From positions 26,522 through 90,521 of the forward strand of contig NZ_LWBL02000049.1 in NCBI RefSeq assembly GCF_001644195.2: a stretch of DNA of 64,000 bases. The letters run 5' to 3'. Positions 7,882-16,290 of the stretch are shown here, piece after piece. Each line of letters opens with the position of its first letter. The stretch's first letter is position 1. Below the pieces are notes generated by a model, which was given only the letters and a program-made list of their open reading frames with translations, was not told the origin of the DNA and did not search any database. This stretch comes from Bacillus marinisedimentorum. GTDB taxonomy: Bacteria; Bacillota; Bacilli; Bacillales; Bacillaceae_O. The translations under genes were made by a program, and so were the position numbers.

Positions 7882-9009
7882 ATGAAAATTGTGATTGCAC
7901 CCGATTCATTCAAGGAAAGCATGACGGCGCTGGAGGCGGCCGATGCCATTGAAAGAGGCTGGAAGCAGGTGCTGCCTGATGGTGAATTCATTAAAGTGCC
8001 GATGGCTGACGGCGGCGAAGGGACCGTCCAATCTCTCGTTGATGCGACGAGTGGTTCGATCCGGACACGGTCAGTCACCGGGCCGCTTGGTTCACCGGTT
8101 GATGCTTTTTATGGCATTTTAGGTGACGGTAAAACGGCTGTCATTGAAATGGCGGCTGCTTCAGGCCTTCATCTAGTGTCTGCTGATCAAAGAAACCCGC
8201 TGATCACAACAACGAAAGGTACAGGTGAACTCATTCTTGCCGCAGTTGAAGAAGGGGCGGAAAACATTATCATCGGAATCGGCGGCAGTGCCACAAATGA
8301 CGGCGGTGCCGGCATGGCGCAGGCACTTGGGGCCAAACTGCTGGATGAAAAAGATGATGAGCTGCAGCCGGGCGGCGGTGCACTCGAGTATTTAGAGCGT
8401 ATCGATATCAGTCAAGTGGACGCGAGATTGCAAAACGTTTCTTTCATGATCGCCTGTGACGTAAACAATCCGCTTACAGGCGAAAAAGGGGCTTCTGCTG
8501 TATTCGGCCCGCAAAAAGGGGCAACACCTGAAATGGTCCAGACTCTTGATCGAAACCTGGGCCACTACGCTGGAATCATCCAGAGGGATCTCGGCAAAGA
8601 CATTGAAGCAACACCGGGAGCAGGTGCAGCTGGCGGGCTTGGAGCAGGGCTCCTTGCTTTTTTGTCAGCGGAATTGAGACCCGGCATCGAGATTGTCATC
8701 GAAGCATCCGGCCTTGAAGCAAAAGTGAGCGGTGCGGACCTTATCATTACAGGCGAAGGTAAAATCGACAGCCAGACCATCTACGGCAAAACGCCGATCG
8801 GAGTTGCGGCTGTTGCAAAGAGATCCGGCATCCCGGTGATTGCACTTGCTGGTTTTGCAGGCCCCGATGCTGACGTCGTGTTTGATCATGGAATTGATGC
8901 GTTGTTCACAATCGTACCCGGACCTGTATCCCTGGCGGAAGCATTTGAAAATGCTGAAATCAACACAGAAAGAGTTTCACGAAACATTGCAAAAGTTTGG
9001 GCCAGATAA
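7882..9009 (+). CDS. glxK: Glycerate kinase (GlxK/GarK type)
   Basis: A 375-residue protein, full length for type I glycerate kinases. It begins MKIVIAPDSFKESMTALEAADAI, the family signature, followed by PMADGGEGTVQSLVDAT, then GIGGSATNDGGAGMAQALGAKLLD and ADLIITGEGKIDSQTIYGKTPIGVA. It phosphorylates D-glycerate with ATP to 2-phosphoglycerate, feeding lower glycolysis. Start ATG 7882 is preceded by GGAGTGAAG at good spacing; a TTG three bases upstream is less likely. With two GntP permeases and a CdaR-type regulator it completes an uptake and use locus for glycerate or a sugar acid that yields it. No tartronate semialdehyde reductase or aldolase is present, which favours glycerate itself. Confidence 0.93.
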   Translation: MKIVIAPDSFKESMTALEAADAIERGWKQVLPDGEFIKVPMADGGEGTVQSLVDATSGSIRTRSVTGPLGSPVDAFYGILGDGKTAVIEMAAASGLHLVSADQRNPLITTTKGTGELILAAVEEGAENIIIGIGGSATNDGGAGMAQALGAKLLDEKDDELQPGGGALEYLERIDISQVDARLQNVSFMIACDVNNPLTGEKGASAVFGPQKGATPEMVQTLDRNLGHYAGIIQRDLGKDIEATPGAGAAGGLGAGLLAFLSAELRPGIEIVIEASGLEAKVSGADLIITGEGKIDSQTIYGKTPIGVAAVAKRSGIPVIALAGFAGPDADVVFDHGIDALFTIVPGPVSLAEAFENAEINTERVSRNIAKVWAR

Positions 9010-9052
9010 CTCCCATACGGGGCATGCTATCTGAAAAATTCAACTTTTATCT

Positions 9053-9084
9053 AAAAAGAAGGGGTGGAAACCTCTTCTTTTTTT
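9053..9084 (+). terminator. Rho-independent terminator of the glycerate locus
   Basis: AAAAGAAG-GG pairs with CC-CTTCTTTT and is followed by T residues. Confidence 0.85.
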
Positions 9085-9149
9085 GTATATATAGGCGATA
9101 ATAGAGGAAGGGAGCTACAATTGAGGAATCACATGGGAGGGATTTGGCC

Positions 9150-9617
9150 ATGATATTAGCCTACGGAATAACTGGGGGGTATAAATACCCTGGCGAGCCT
9201 GAACGCCCGCAAACTGACAAAAATGCTTTCATTGAAGAATGCAAGTCGGTTGCTGATGAAATGGGAATAGAAGCTCAAGAATATAAAAAAGTGTGGGGCA
9301 ATTTTTATGCCGTCGAATTTAAGATGGATGAAAAATCGATTTTTGCCGTACTGAATGCGTGCCATCCGGTTATGGCTTTTGCGGATTACGATTCATTTGG
9401 TCAGCTCGGTTCAGGCTACCGGTTGAATTTTATTGACGAGTCCGAACTCAGCCGGGCATTTTGCCATGATTATCTTGTATTGAGCAAGGAGGATCTTGAG
9501 GAACCTTTCGTACTGAAAAACCAGCCGCAGCTCCGCGATATTGAGTCTGTCAAGGAAAAAGTGAAGTACTACAATCCAAAAACAATCGGAGACGTCATCT
9601 TTAACTGCTGGGATTAA
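9150..9617 (+). CDS. Hypothetical protein, 155 residues
   Basis: Starts at an ATG preceded by GGGAGGGATTTGGCC; a TTG 6 bases upstream is too close to that site. The protein is soluble and acidic, with no signal peptide or membrane helix. It begins MILAYGITGGYKYPGEPERPQ and has an aromatic-rich centre (VWGNFYAVEFKMDEKSIFAVLNACHPVMAFADYDSFGQLGSG across two segments). I do not recognise the family. It is a single gene between the glycerate locus and pgi with no visible functional link to either. Confidence 0.7.
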   Translation: MILAYGITGGYKYPGEPERPQTDKNAFIEECKSVADEMGIEAQEYKKVWGNFYAVEFKMDEKSIFAVLNACHPVMAFADYDSFGQLGSGYRLNFIDESELSRAFCHDYLVLSKEDLEEPFVLKNQPQLRDIESVKEKVKYYNPKTIGDVIFNCWD

Positions 9618-9803
9618 TGAACGCTAAAAATACATTTATTCGTCCTCCTTATGCTGATTAACCCCCAATTTCGTTACAAAAAAATGAACCCGGAGCTGCA
9701 TGATAAAATGTGTACGCTTACAAGTTGGGGTGTTTCTTGATTTAGGCAAGTTGTTCCGCTAAAGTGAAAAGTGACATCCAAAAATGATTGGAGGACGCAA
9801 TAA

Positions 9804-11153
9804 ATGAAACGAGTATCATTCGATTATTCAAAAGCTTTGCCTTTTTTTGGTGAGCATGAAGTTACATATTTGGAGGACATGGTAAAGGTTGCCCATCATG
9901 CCATCCATGAAAAAACCGGGGCAGGAAATGACTATCTCGGCTGGGTCGATTTGCCGGTTGATTACGATAAAGAAGAATTTTCCCGAATCCAGAAGTCTGC
10001 GGAAAAAATCAAGTCCGATTCTGATGTGCTGGTTGTTATCGGCATTGGCGGATCTTATCTGGGCGCCCGTGCTGCCATCGAGTTTTTGAATCATTCTTTT
10101 TACAATATAATTGACAGCGATAAGCGTAAAACGCCGCAAGTCCTGTTTGTCGGCAACCACATCAGCTCGACTTATGTGAAAGACCTGTTTGATGTTCTTG
10201 AAGGAAAAAATGTATCTGTAAACGTCATTTCAAAATCCGGTACGACAACTGAACCGGCGATTGCGTTCCGTATTTTCCGCAAGTTCCTGGAAGAAAAATA
10301 CGGCCAGGAAGAGGCCCGCAAGCGCATTTATGCAACAACCGACAAAGAACGCGGTGCGTTAAAGCAGCTTGCTGATGAAGAAGGATATGAATCATTTGTC
10401 ATTCCGGATGATGTCGGCGGGCGTTATTCTGTCTTGACGGCTGTCGGCCTATTGCCAATCGCTGTCAGCGGAGCAAACATTCAAGAAATGATGAAAGGTG
10501 CCGCAGATGCCCGCGGCGATTTGAGCGCATCCGAACTTAAGGACAACCCTGCCTATCAGTATGCGGCAGTTCGCAATGTCCTTTATAACAAAGGGAAAAC
10601 GGTTGAAATGCTGATCAATTATGAACCGTCCCTGCAATACTTCTCCGAGTGGTGGAAACAGCTTTTCGGCGAAAGTGAAGGAAAGGATTTCAAAGGGATC
10701 TATCCGTCTTCCGCGAACTTCTCGACCGATCTTCATTCACTTGGCCAGTATGTCCAGGAAGGTCGCCGGATCCTATTTGAAACGGTCTTGAATGTCGGTG
10801 AAGTGCGTGAAGAAGTCATCATCGAGGAAGATGAGCAAAACCTTGACGGCCTGAACTATCTTGCCGGCAAGTCCATGGATTTCGTCAACAAAAAAGCGTT
10901 CCAGGGAACGATGCTTGCCCATACCGATGGCGAAGTGCCGAACTTGATCGTCAACGTCCCTGAACAAAATGAATACCATTTCGGCTATCTCGTTTACTTC
11001 TTCGAAAAAGCCTGCGCCATGAGCGGCTACCTCCTCGGCGTCAACCCATTCGATCAGCCGGGAGTCGAAGCCTACAAGAAAAACATGTTCGCCCTCCTCG
11101 GCAAACCTGGCTTCGAAGAAGAAAAAGCAAAACTTGAAGAACGGCTGAAGTAA
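9804..11153 (+). CDS. pgi: Glucose-6-phosphate isomerase
   Basis: A 449-residue protein of the length usual for Bacillus Pgi (YugL). Signature segments are [19 protein letters not shown] near residue 75, [21 protein letters not shown] near 145, [21 protein letters not shown] near 200, and the C-terminal [23 protein letters not shown]. It interconverts glucose 6-phosphate and fructose 6-phosphate in the cytoplasm. ATG follows TTGGAGGACGCAATA. The 186-bp upstream gap has a plausible -10 GATAAAAT near 9703 but no obvious operator. A strong terminator follows, so the gene is monocistronic. Confidence 0.98.
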   Translation: MKRVSFDYSKALPFFGEHEVTYLEDMVKVAHHAIHEKTGAGNDYLGWVDLPVDYDKEEFSRIQKSAEKIKSDSDVLVVIGIGGSYLGARAAIEFLNHSFYNIIDSDKRKTPQVLFVGNHISSTYVKDLFDVLEGKNVSVNVISKSGTTTEPAIAFRIFRKFLEEKYGQEEARKRIYATTDKERGALKQLADEEGYESFVIPDDVGGRYSVLTAVGLLPIAVSGANIQEMMKGAADARGDLSASELKDNPAYQYAAVRNVLYNKGKTVEMLINYEPSLQYFSEWWKQLFGESEGKDFKGIYPSSANFSTDLHSLGQYVQEGRRILFETVLNVGEVREEVIIEEDEQNLDGLNYLAGKSMDFVNKKAFQGTMLAHTDGEVPNLIVNVPEQNEYHFGYLVYFFEKACAMSGYLLGVNPFDQPGVEAYKKNMFALLGKPGFEEEKAKLEERLK

Positions 11154-11166
11154 ACCCTACCAAAAA

Positions 11167-11195
11167 AGCGGACCGCTGCTGCGGTCCGTTTTTTT
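11167..11195 (+). terminator. Rho-independent terminator of pgi
   Basis: CGGACCGC-TGCT-GCGGTCCG, a perfect 8-bp stem, followed by TTTTTTT. Confidence 0.93.
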
Positions 11196-11210
11196 GTGCG
11201 TTTGAAAAAG

Positions 11211-11243
11211 TTGCCTGGCAATTGCCTCGCAATTGCCAGGCAA
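11211..11243. repeat. AATT-centred palindromic repeat, copy 6
   Basis: Arm TTGCCTGGCAATTGC, spacer CTC, exact reverse complement of the arm. It is the same 33-nt layout as copy 1 with the centre complemented (CTC instead of GAG), so it is effectively that element in reverse orientation. It is the last copy seen in the window. Confidence 0.85.
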
Positions 11244-11528
11244 TCATAGGTATATTTACCCAAAAAACCTGCACCTTTATGAAGGAATTGCAGTATAAAA
11301 AAGAAAGGTTCAAGAAGAATTCGGGCTTTTTATCCTGCTATATATTTTTTTGATAAAATGGTTATGAGACCATTTGCCCCCAGAGAGACTCCTCTGACGA
11401 TCTCCTCACTATATTACTATTTTGTTTCAATCGTTCCCATCATGGACATGTTAGTTTGGATTTGGCCGAAGGCTTTGGTGCGCACTAGCGTGAAATGCTT
11501 TTTAATAAGCGTATTGGAGGTGGAGATA
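11244..11528. other. Non-coding leader region before a small membrane protein gene
   Basis: Contains TTGATAAAATGG at about 11350-11361, a plausible -10 region, overlapped by the dyad AAATGGT-TATGAG-ACCATTT (11355-11374). Nothing else is recognised. The resulting transcript would have a leader of about 160 nt, long for a 54-codon gene. Confidence 0.35.
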
Positions 11529-11693
11529 ATGATGCAGGTGCTTTTGTGGACATGCGGACTTATTTTGTTTTTTTCCACTTATTTGCTTTTCCAGACGCTG
11601 CTCTTGAATATGACTGAGAAAGTGATAAAAGTACAACAAGACCCTTTACATGAAACAGACGACGAACAAATAGAAAAACAACCTGACTTTTAG
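11529..11693 (+). CDS. Small single-pass membrane protein, 54 residues
   Basis: ATG after GGAGGTGGAGATA. Residues 3-27 (QVLLWTCGLILFFSTYLLFQTLLL) form one membrane helix; the tail is polar and acidic (HETDDEQIEKQPDF). There is no cleavage site, so it is probably a bitopic protein with a short charged tail. It is followed by a good terminator 8 bases after the stop, which supports a real transcript. No family recognised. Confidence 0.65.
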   Translation: MMQVLLWTCGLILFFSTYLLFQTLLLNMTEKVIKVQQDPLHETDDEQIEKQPDF

Positions 11694-11700
11694 ACGAAAA

Positions 11701-11731
11701 AACCGGGCGCAAAAACAGTGCCCGGTTTTTG
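11701..11731 (+). terminator. Rho-independent terminator of the small membrane protein gene
   Basis: AACCGGGC and GCCCGGTT (8 bp) flank an 11-nt loop and are followed by TTTT. Confidence 0.9.
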
Positions 11732-11893
11732 CATGAATCGTAAGTCTGCTGCAATACATAGCTGTCAAGTCTACTATCTGAAAATTAAGAAAACAAGTTG
11801 CTGTTTCCGCATAGCTTTGATAAAATTTAGGAGACGCTGAATGAATGTGTATTCATTTTTTGATTACGGTTTTACAGAAGGGGAGGAAGTTCA

Positions 11894-13042
11894 GTGAGGG
11901 AAGCGGTTATTGTAGAAGCAGTGAGGACACCGGTAGGACGCCGTAAAGGCAAATTGGCCAATTATCGTCCGGATGACCTGGCAGCTGAAGCACTGAAAGA
12001 AGTCGTAAAGAGAGCTGGAATTTCTGCAGAAGAAGTAGAAGACGTCATAATGGGGTGTGTCTCCCAGGTAGGGGAACAAGCGGCGGATATCGGAAGGGTC
12101 GCAGCGTTGATTGCCGGATTCCCGATTGAAGTTCCCGGGACAACAATAGACCGCCAGTGCGGGTCAAGCCAGCAAGCCGTCCATTTTGCTTCCCAGGCAA
12201 TCATCAGCGGGGATATGGATGTCGTCATCGCCGCTGGAGTCGAAAACATGACGAGGGTGCCGATGTTTTCAAATATGGGTGAGGCCAAGTTCAGCGACAG
12301 GCTGACATCAAAATATGAAATGATCAATCAAGGATTATCTGCAGAGCGGATCGCCGAAAAGTGGGGATTCAGCCGTGAGGAAATGGATGCCTTTGCTGTA
12401 AAAAGCCATGAGAAGGCATTGAAAGCCAGGGAAGAAGGCCGATTCGAACGGGAAATCGTTCCGCTTGAGGTCACCCTTGATGACGGTTCTACGGTGACAA
12501 TGACGGATGATGAAGGACCTCGGAACAGCACGCCTGAGAAACTTGCCGAACTTAAGCCTGCTTTCAAGGAAGACGGGCGTGTCACAGCAGGCAATGCGAG
12601 CCAGATCAGTGACGGTGCAGCGGCCATTCTTATCATGTCGCGGGAAAAGGCGGAAGCACTCGGCTTGAAACCGCGTTTCCGTATCGTGGCACGCACAGTC
12701 GTAGGTTCGGATCCGACGCTGATGCTGACGGGACCAATCCCGGCTACGGAAAAAGCGCTGAAAAAAGCCGATCTCACGATTGATGATATCGACCATTTTG
12801 AAGTCAATGAAGCATTCGCTTCCGTTCCGCTCGCCTGGCTGAAGGAAACAGGAGCCGACCCTGAAAAATTGAATCCGAACGGAGGCGCCATTGCCCTCGG
12901 CCATCCACTTGGTGCAAGCGGTGCGAGGCTCATGATAACTATGATATATGAGATGGAGCGGACGGGGGCCAGGTACGGGCTCCAAACGATGTGTGAAGGC
13001 CACGGCATGGCGAATGCGACGATCATTGAGCGGCTTGATTAA
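11894..13042 (+). CDS. Acetyl-CoA C-acyltransferase (thiolase)
   Basis: A 382-residue thiolase. N-terminal REAVIVEAVRTPVGRRKGKL; acylated cysteine near residue 89 in DRQCGSSQQAVHFASQAI; VNEAFASVPLAW; NPNGGAIALGHPLGASGAR with the catalytic His; and the second active-site Cys in CEGHGMANATI. The start is GTG after GGGGAGGAAG. Thiolases of this type cleave 3-ketoacyl-CoA with CoA (or condense acyl-CoA) in the cytoplasm. The next gene, 33 bases downstream, encodes an HSD10-like 3-hydroxyacyl-CoA dehydrogenase, the enzyme of the preceding step in beta-oxidation, so the pair probably acts on fatty or branched acyl-CoA. No acyl-CoA dehydrogenase or hydratase is nearby. Confidence 0.93.
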   Translation: MREAVIVEAVRTPVGRRKGKLANYRPDDLAAEALKEVVKRAGISAEEVEDVIMGCVSQVGEQAADIGRVAALIAGFPIEVPGTTIDRQCGSSQQAVHFASQAIISGDMDVVIAAGVENMTRVPMFSNMGEAKFSDRLTSKYEMINQGLSAERIAEKWGFSREEMDAFAVKSHEKALKAREEGRFEREIVPLEVTLDDGSTVTMTDDEGPRNSTPEKLAELKPAFKEDGRVTAGNASQISDGAAAILIMSREKAEALGLKPRFRIVARTVVGSDPTLMLTGPIPATEKALKKADLTIDDIDHFEVNEAFASVPLAWLKETGADPEKLNPNGGAIALGHPLGASGARLMITMIYEMERTGARYGLQTMCEGHGMANATIIERLD

Positions 13043-13075
13043 AAATCCGGAAACGAAAAGGGGGAGAGACGCCAG

Positions 13076-13843
13076 GTGAAACTTGCAGAAACAATCGCAG
13101 TGGTTACAGGCGGAGCATCAGGCCTCGGGGAAGCGGCAGTAAGGGAAATCGTCTCTAATGGAGGAAAAGCGGTCATCCTGGACTTGCAGGAAGAAAAAGG
13201 AAATCAGCTTGTAACTGATCTCGGCGAGCAGGTGCTGTTCATTAAAACTGACGTCACAGATGAAGCCAGTGTCAGCGGCGCCTTTGAGCAGGGAGCGGTG
13301 AAATTCGGTAAAGTCAACGCTGCGATAAACTGTGCCGGCATCGCAATAGCGGAAAAAACGATGGGGAAACGCGGGCCGCACAGCCTGGACAATTTTAATA
13401 AAGTGATCCAGGTCAATCTCGTCGGAACCTTTAATGTCATACGCCTGGCCGCTGAAAAAATGGCCGGCAATGAACCGAATGAAGCAGGCGAACGCGGAGT
13501 CATCATCAATACCGCCTCGGTAGCGGCATTTGACGGCCAAATTGGCCAGGCAGCTTACAGTGCCGCAAAGGGCGGGATTGTAGGCATGACACTGCCGATT
13601 GCAAGGGACCTTTCTTCGCTTGGCATTCGGGTGATGACGATTGCCCCCGGCTTGTTCAATACACCGTTATTTGCCACTCTTCCAGAAGAGGCAAAAGCAG
13701 CACTCGGTGCCATGACACCATTTCCAAAGCGGCTCGGTGAACCTTCCGAGTACGGACAGCTTGCCCGAAGCATCATTGAAAACCCGATGCTGAACGGTGA
13801 GACAATCCGCCTTGATGGCGCGATCCGCATGCAGCCGAAATAG
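13076..13843 (+). CDS. SDR family 3-hydroxyacyl-CoA dehydrogenase (HSD17B10-like)
   Basis: A 255-residue short-chain dehydrogenase. NAD-binding [15 protein letters not shown] at the N-terminus, acidic D after beta-2 ([10 protein letters not shown]) indicating NAD preference, NCAGIA, and the active-site set [24 protein letters not shown] with the Ser and the YxxxK pair. The insert [24 protein letters not shown] and the C-terminal [29 protein letters not shown] are typical of type II 3-hydroxyacyl-CoA dehydrogenases. Start is GTG after AAGGGGGAGAGACGCCAG. It would oxidise 3-hydroxyacyl-CoA to the 3-keto form, the substrate of the thiolase encoded just upstream. Confidence 0.92.
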   Translation: MKLAETIAVVTGGASGLGEAAVREIVSNGGKAVILDLQEEKGNQLVTDLGEQVLFIKTDVTDEASVSGAFEQGAVKFGKVNAAINCAGIAIAEKTMGKRGPHSLDNFNKVIQVNLVGTFNVIRLAAEKMAGNEPNEAGERGVIINTASVAAFDGQIGQAAYSAAKGGIVGMTLPIARDLSSLGIRVMTIAPGLFNTPLFATLPEEAKAALGAMTPFPKRLGEPSEYGQLARSIIENPMLNGETIRLDGAIRMQPK

Positions 13844-13861
13844 ATGAACAACTTTTAAGCC

Positions 13862-13891
13862 AGCCGGGCAGTTACATGTTCCGGCTTTTTT
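13862..13891 (+). terminator. Rho-independent terminator of the thiolase-SDR operon
   Basis: AGCCGG and CCGGCT around a 13-nt loop, then TTTTT. Confidence 0.85.
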
Positions 13892-14018
13892 ATTGTTAAG
13901 GAAGTTATAAACTTTCTGTCTGATGGATAAAGAGCCAGAAGGAGTCTTCCGGAAGCAGGCACCCGCTGCTATCGTCATAAACGGTGATCCCACCGGAAGG
14001 AAAGATCACCTTCTGGCC

Positions 14019-14056
14019 GATACCCCCGCTTATGCGTACGCAGCTAAGCGGGCGCC
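14019..14056. repeat. 38-nt hairpin repeat, copy 1 (flanks the 21-nt array)
   Basis: Contains CCCGCTTA ... TAAGCGGG arms around a GCGTACGC centre. A near-identical 38-nt copy lies at 14549-14586; the pair bracket the second GGCGTGAAA array. Confidence 0.7.
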
Positions 14057-14082
14057 CTGTGCATTTATAGATGTCCGGCTGC

Positions 14083-14099
14083 GGGACAGGGTCTGTCCC
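14083..14099. repeat. Short dyad GGGACAG-GGT-CTGTCCC
   Basis: Perfect 7-bp arms with a 3-nt centre followed by an A-rich stretch. It may be another short REP-like palindrome; it has no T run on the plus strand. Confidence 0.5.
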
Positions 14100-14121
14100 C
14101 ATGCATAAAAAAAGGAGTTCT

Positions 14122-14337
14122 GGCGTGAAAGCCGGGCTGAACGGCGCGAAACAGCTGCTCCGGCGTGAAAATTGGACTCTGCGGCATGAAATATGGGAGA
14201 TTACGCGTGAAACAGTGAGAGTTTGGCGTGAAAGATAGCGGATACCGAGCGAAAGTAACACCCTCTGATTGCGATTGTCCGCATACGGCGTGAAAAGCCG
14301 GGGATATGGCGCGAAGAAACAGTCATCTGGCGGGAAA
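14122..14337. repeat. Array of GGCGTGAAA cores spaced 21 nt (array 2)
   Basis: Cores begin at 14122, 14143, 14162, 14183, 14204, 14225, 14246, 14287, 14308 and 14329, with variants such as GGCGCGAAA, GGCATGAAA and CGCGTGAAA. Spacings are 21 except one of 19 and one of 41. Core, spacing and even the position of the 19-nt irregularity (second interval) agree with array 1 at 2250. Confidence 0.85.
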
Positions 14338-14548
14338 TACGAAGTAAAGGAATCGTTTTTTTATAAAATGAGACAAATCCGGCAGGTTACCGGGACTAAA
14401 TGGTGGGAGTGGTCCTGTATATCAGTATATAGCCCGGCTTGCTTGGTGGAAGAATGTGCAAATTTCCATGCCCCGGGCACTCAGGGCTGTGCTGGTTTGG
14501 CATCGTATTGGGATGCGGATCAGCCGCTCGCCGCCGGGAGGGAATGCT

Positions 14549-14586
14549 GATACCCCCGATTAAGCGTACGTCGCTAAGCGGGCGCC
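14549..14586. repeat. 38-nt hairpin repeat, copy 2
   Basis: Differs from the copy at 14019-14056 at only about four positions and keeps the GCGTACG centre and the TAAGCGGGCGCC right arm. Exactly 530 bases separate the starts of the two copies. Confidence 0.7.
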
Positions 14587-14705
14587 TTGCGGCAGTTTTT
14601 ATTTGCAAGCATATCCGCCAGCTCCACAAACTTATCTTCTCAAAACCGTGTAAAAATTCCGCTTCCGGAAAAGCTAAGCAAAAGCCTTTCGGAAGGAGTG
14701 TCAGC

Positions 14706-15116
14706 ATGATTACGATCGATTCCAAAATAGAAAACACGACAAAACCATTATATGAACTCGAAACATTGATTAAGCCGCTTGGCTATGAGATCGGCGGGAA
14801 TTGGGACTATGACCACGGCTACTTTGATTACAAAATTGATGGCGAGGTCGGCTATCAGTTTCTGCGTGTCCCTTTTACTGCAGTAAAAGGGACGCTGGAT
14901 GCACGCGGCGCGATTGTGCAGCTTGGGAAACCGCTTGTCCTTTCCCACAAATATCAGCGCGGCCTTGATGATCATGTCCACAATGGAAACTTCAAGGCTT
15001 CTTTTGACCAGTTTTCCGAACCGCAGGATCCGGATGCTTCTGTCGATGAAGAAACAGTCGAAACAGGAAAGCGGCTCGTTGCAGAGCTGGAAAAGGTTCT
15101 CGGCTTTGCGGATTAG
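14706..15116 (+). CDS. yugN: YugN-like family protein
   Basis: A 136-residue soluble protein starting at an ATG preceded by CGGAAGGAGTGTCAGC; the frame is open far upstream but that part is intergenic repeat. The segments LIKPLGYEIGGNWDYDHGYFDYKID, YQFLRVPFTAVKG and VQLGKPLVLSHKYQRGLDDHV are characteristic of the YugN family, found in Bacillaceae and of unknown function. It lies convergent to yugO and their ends overlap by 4 bases. The same neighbours occur in B. subtilis. Confidence 0.88.
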   Translation: MITIDSKIENTTKPLYELETLIKPLGYEIGGNWDYDHGYFDYKIDGEVGYQFLRVPFTAVKGTLDARGAIVQLGKPLVLSHKYQRGLDDHVHNGNFKASFDQFSEPQDPDASVDEETVETGKRLVAELEKVLGFAD

Positions 15117-16123
15117 CTGCTGATGACAAGGAGCTCATCGTTTTCATGAAGCATATAAGACGGCTCAGGGTTGATGAGCGTCACGCCTTCCCGCCGAACG
15201 CCGATCAACAGCATGCGATCGTTGAATAATAACTGGCTGCAGTTTGAGAAAGTGCCGTTAATGCATCCGGGCGGCACTTTCATATAGGTGAACTTATTCC
15301 CTTTCAAATGATCAAGCAGCGTATTTACTGCCTCAGTCATTCCATTTGATACAAGGCTGTTGATCATAACATAGCTTGTGATCTGGTTCGTTTGGATAAT
15401 TTCGTCCGCCCCTGCCCGCAAGGCATTATTCACCTGTTCACCTGTCAGGAGTTCAATGACGCAATATGCCTCGGGATTCAATCCTTTTACAGCAAGGAGC
15501 GCAAGAATGGACTGCATATCGGCTTCGATTTCTGTCCGATGCTGATCAGCTGTGATCAGCACCAATTTTGCCTCATGGACACGCGCGTCCCGCAGGGTAT
15601 TGTCATCTATCGTATTCCCCCGGACGAAATGGATCTGTTTCCCTGTCAAAGGATTCTTCTTCAGCGAGTTGTCAATCAACACAATTTCGAGTTCACCCTC
15701 AACTTTCTGCAATTGCTCAATCGTTTGCCTTGCGCGTTCATTCCAGCCGATTACAACAAGATGGCGGCTACCCCTGTACGCTGTTTTTCCTTCAATAAAA
15801 GCGTTTTGCCGTTCAATTACATAACTTGAAATGTTCGCAAAATAGTAAGTCACAAAACTTGCTCCCGCCAGGATGAGAAAAATGGCAACAATGCGCCCTG
15901 TAACCGTATGTGGGGAAAAGTCCCCATAGCCGACAGTCGAAGCCGTGACAATAACCCACCAGATCCCGTCAAAGATAGACGGAAAGTTTTCCGGTTCGAT
16001 ATAGTGGATGGCAATTCCGAACAGCAGTATGATAAATATGATGATAATCAGTAAGCGGGCCAGCATCGATGACCGTAAATATGCGGTCGTTACAGGATTA
16101 TATCTCAAAAGAAATTCCCCCAT
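15113..16123 (-). CDS. yugO: Potassium channel protein with RCK/TrkA-N domain (YugO)
   Basis: A 336-residue two-helix K+ channel. The first membrane helix spans about residues 21-40, a pore helix precedes the selectivity filter TVGYGD (residues 63-68), and the second helix is about 83-105. A cytosolic Rossmann-type RCK (TrkA-N) domain starts at HLVVIGWNERARQTIEQL, and a TrkA-C-like tail (GVRREGVTLINPEPSYMLHENDELLVISS) ends the protein. In B. subtilis YugO mediates potassium efflux used in biofilm electrical signalling; that role here is by analogy. The ribosome-binding site is weak, and an internal Met at residue 20 is an alternative start that would retain both helices. Confidence 0.93.
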   Translation of the reverse strand: MGEFLLRYNPVTTAYLRSSMLARLLIIIIFIILLFGIAIHYIEPENFPSIFDGIWWVIVTASTVGYGDFSPHTVTGRIVAIFLILAGASFVTYYFANISSYVIERQNAFIEGKTAYRGSRHLVVIGWNERARQTIEQLQKVEGELEIVLIDNSLKKNPLTGKQIHFVRGNTIDDNTLRDARVHEAKLVLITADQHRTEIEADMQSILALLAVKGLNPEAYCVIELLTGEQVNNALRAGADEIIQTNQITSYVMINSLVSNGMTEAVNTLLDHLKGNKFTYMKVPPGCINGTFSNCSQLLFNDRMLLIGVRREGVTLINPEPSYMLHENDELLVISS

Positions 16124-16290
16124 TTATGTTCTTTTAGCAGTATATCCTTAATAAAAAGAGTGTATAAGAAGAGGATGGAAATGAAGCTTGAAAATCGTTA
16201 TTTCAGTCTCTCCCGTGAACAGGTCACCAAATATTACAAGTTTTAAACGTTATAGCAGAGGAAAATCACATGACAAGGAGGCTTATTAAC

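Larger units (their letters stand above)
13892..14705. other. Long intergenic region, repeat-rich, no convincing gene
   Basis: Contains, in order: complementary segments CCAGAAGG (about 13931) and CCTTCTGG (about 14009) enclosing GGTGATC...GATCACC; a first hairpin repeat at 14019; the dyad GGGACAG-GGT-CTGTCCC at 14083; the second 21-nt array at 14122-14337; and a second copy of the hairpin repeat at 14549. The open frames here are short or low-complexity and lack ribosome-binding sites. Confidence 0.6.

Noticed and set aside
12328..13026. Two minus-strand frames of more than 220 codons opposite the thiolase gene
   Set aside because: Both are shadows of the thiolase; the sense frame contains all catalytic motifs and has a good ribosome-binding site.
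14439..14705. N-terminal extension of YugN
   Set aside because: The frame is open upstream but runs through the duplicated hairpin repeat; the Shine-Dalgarno site supports the ATG at 14706.
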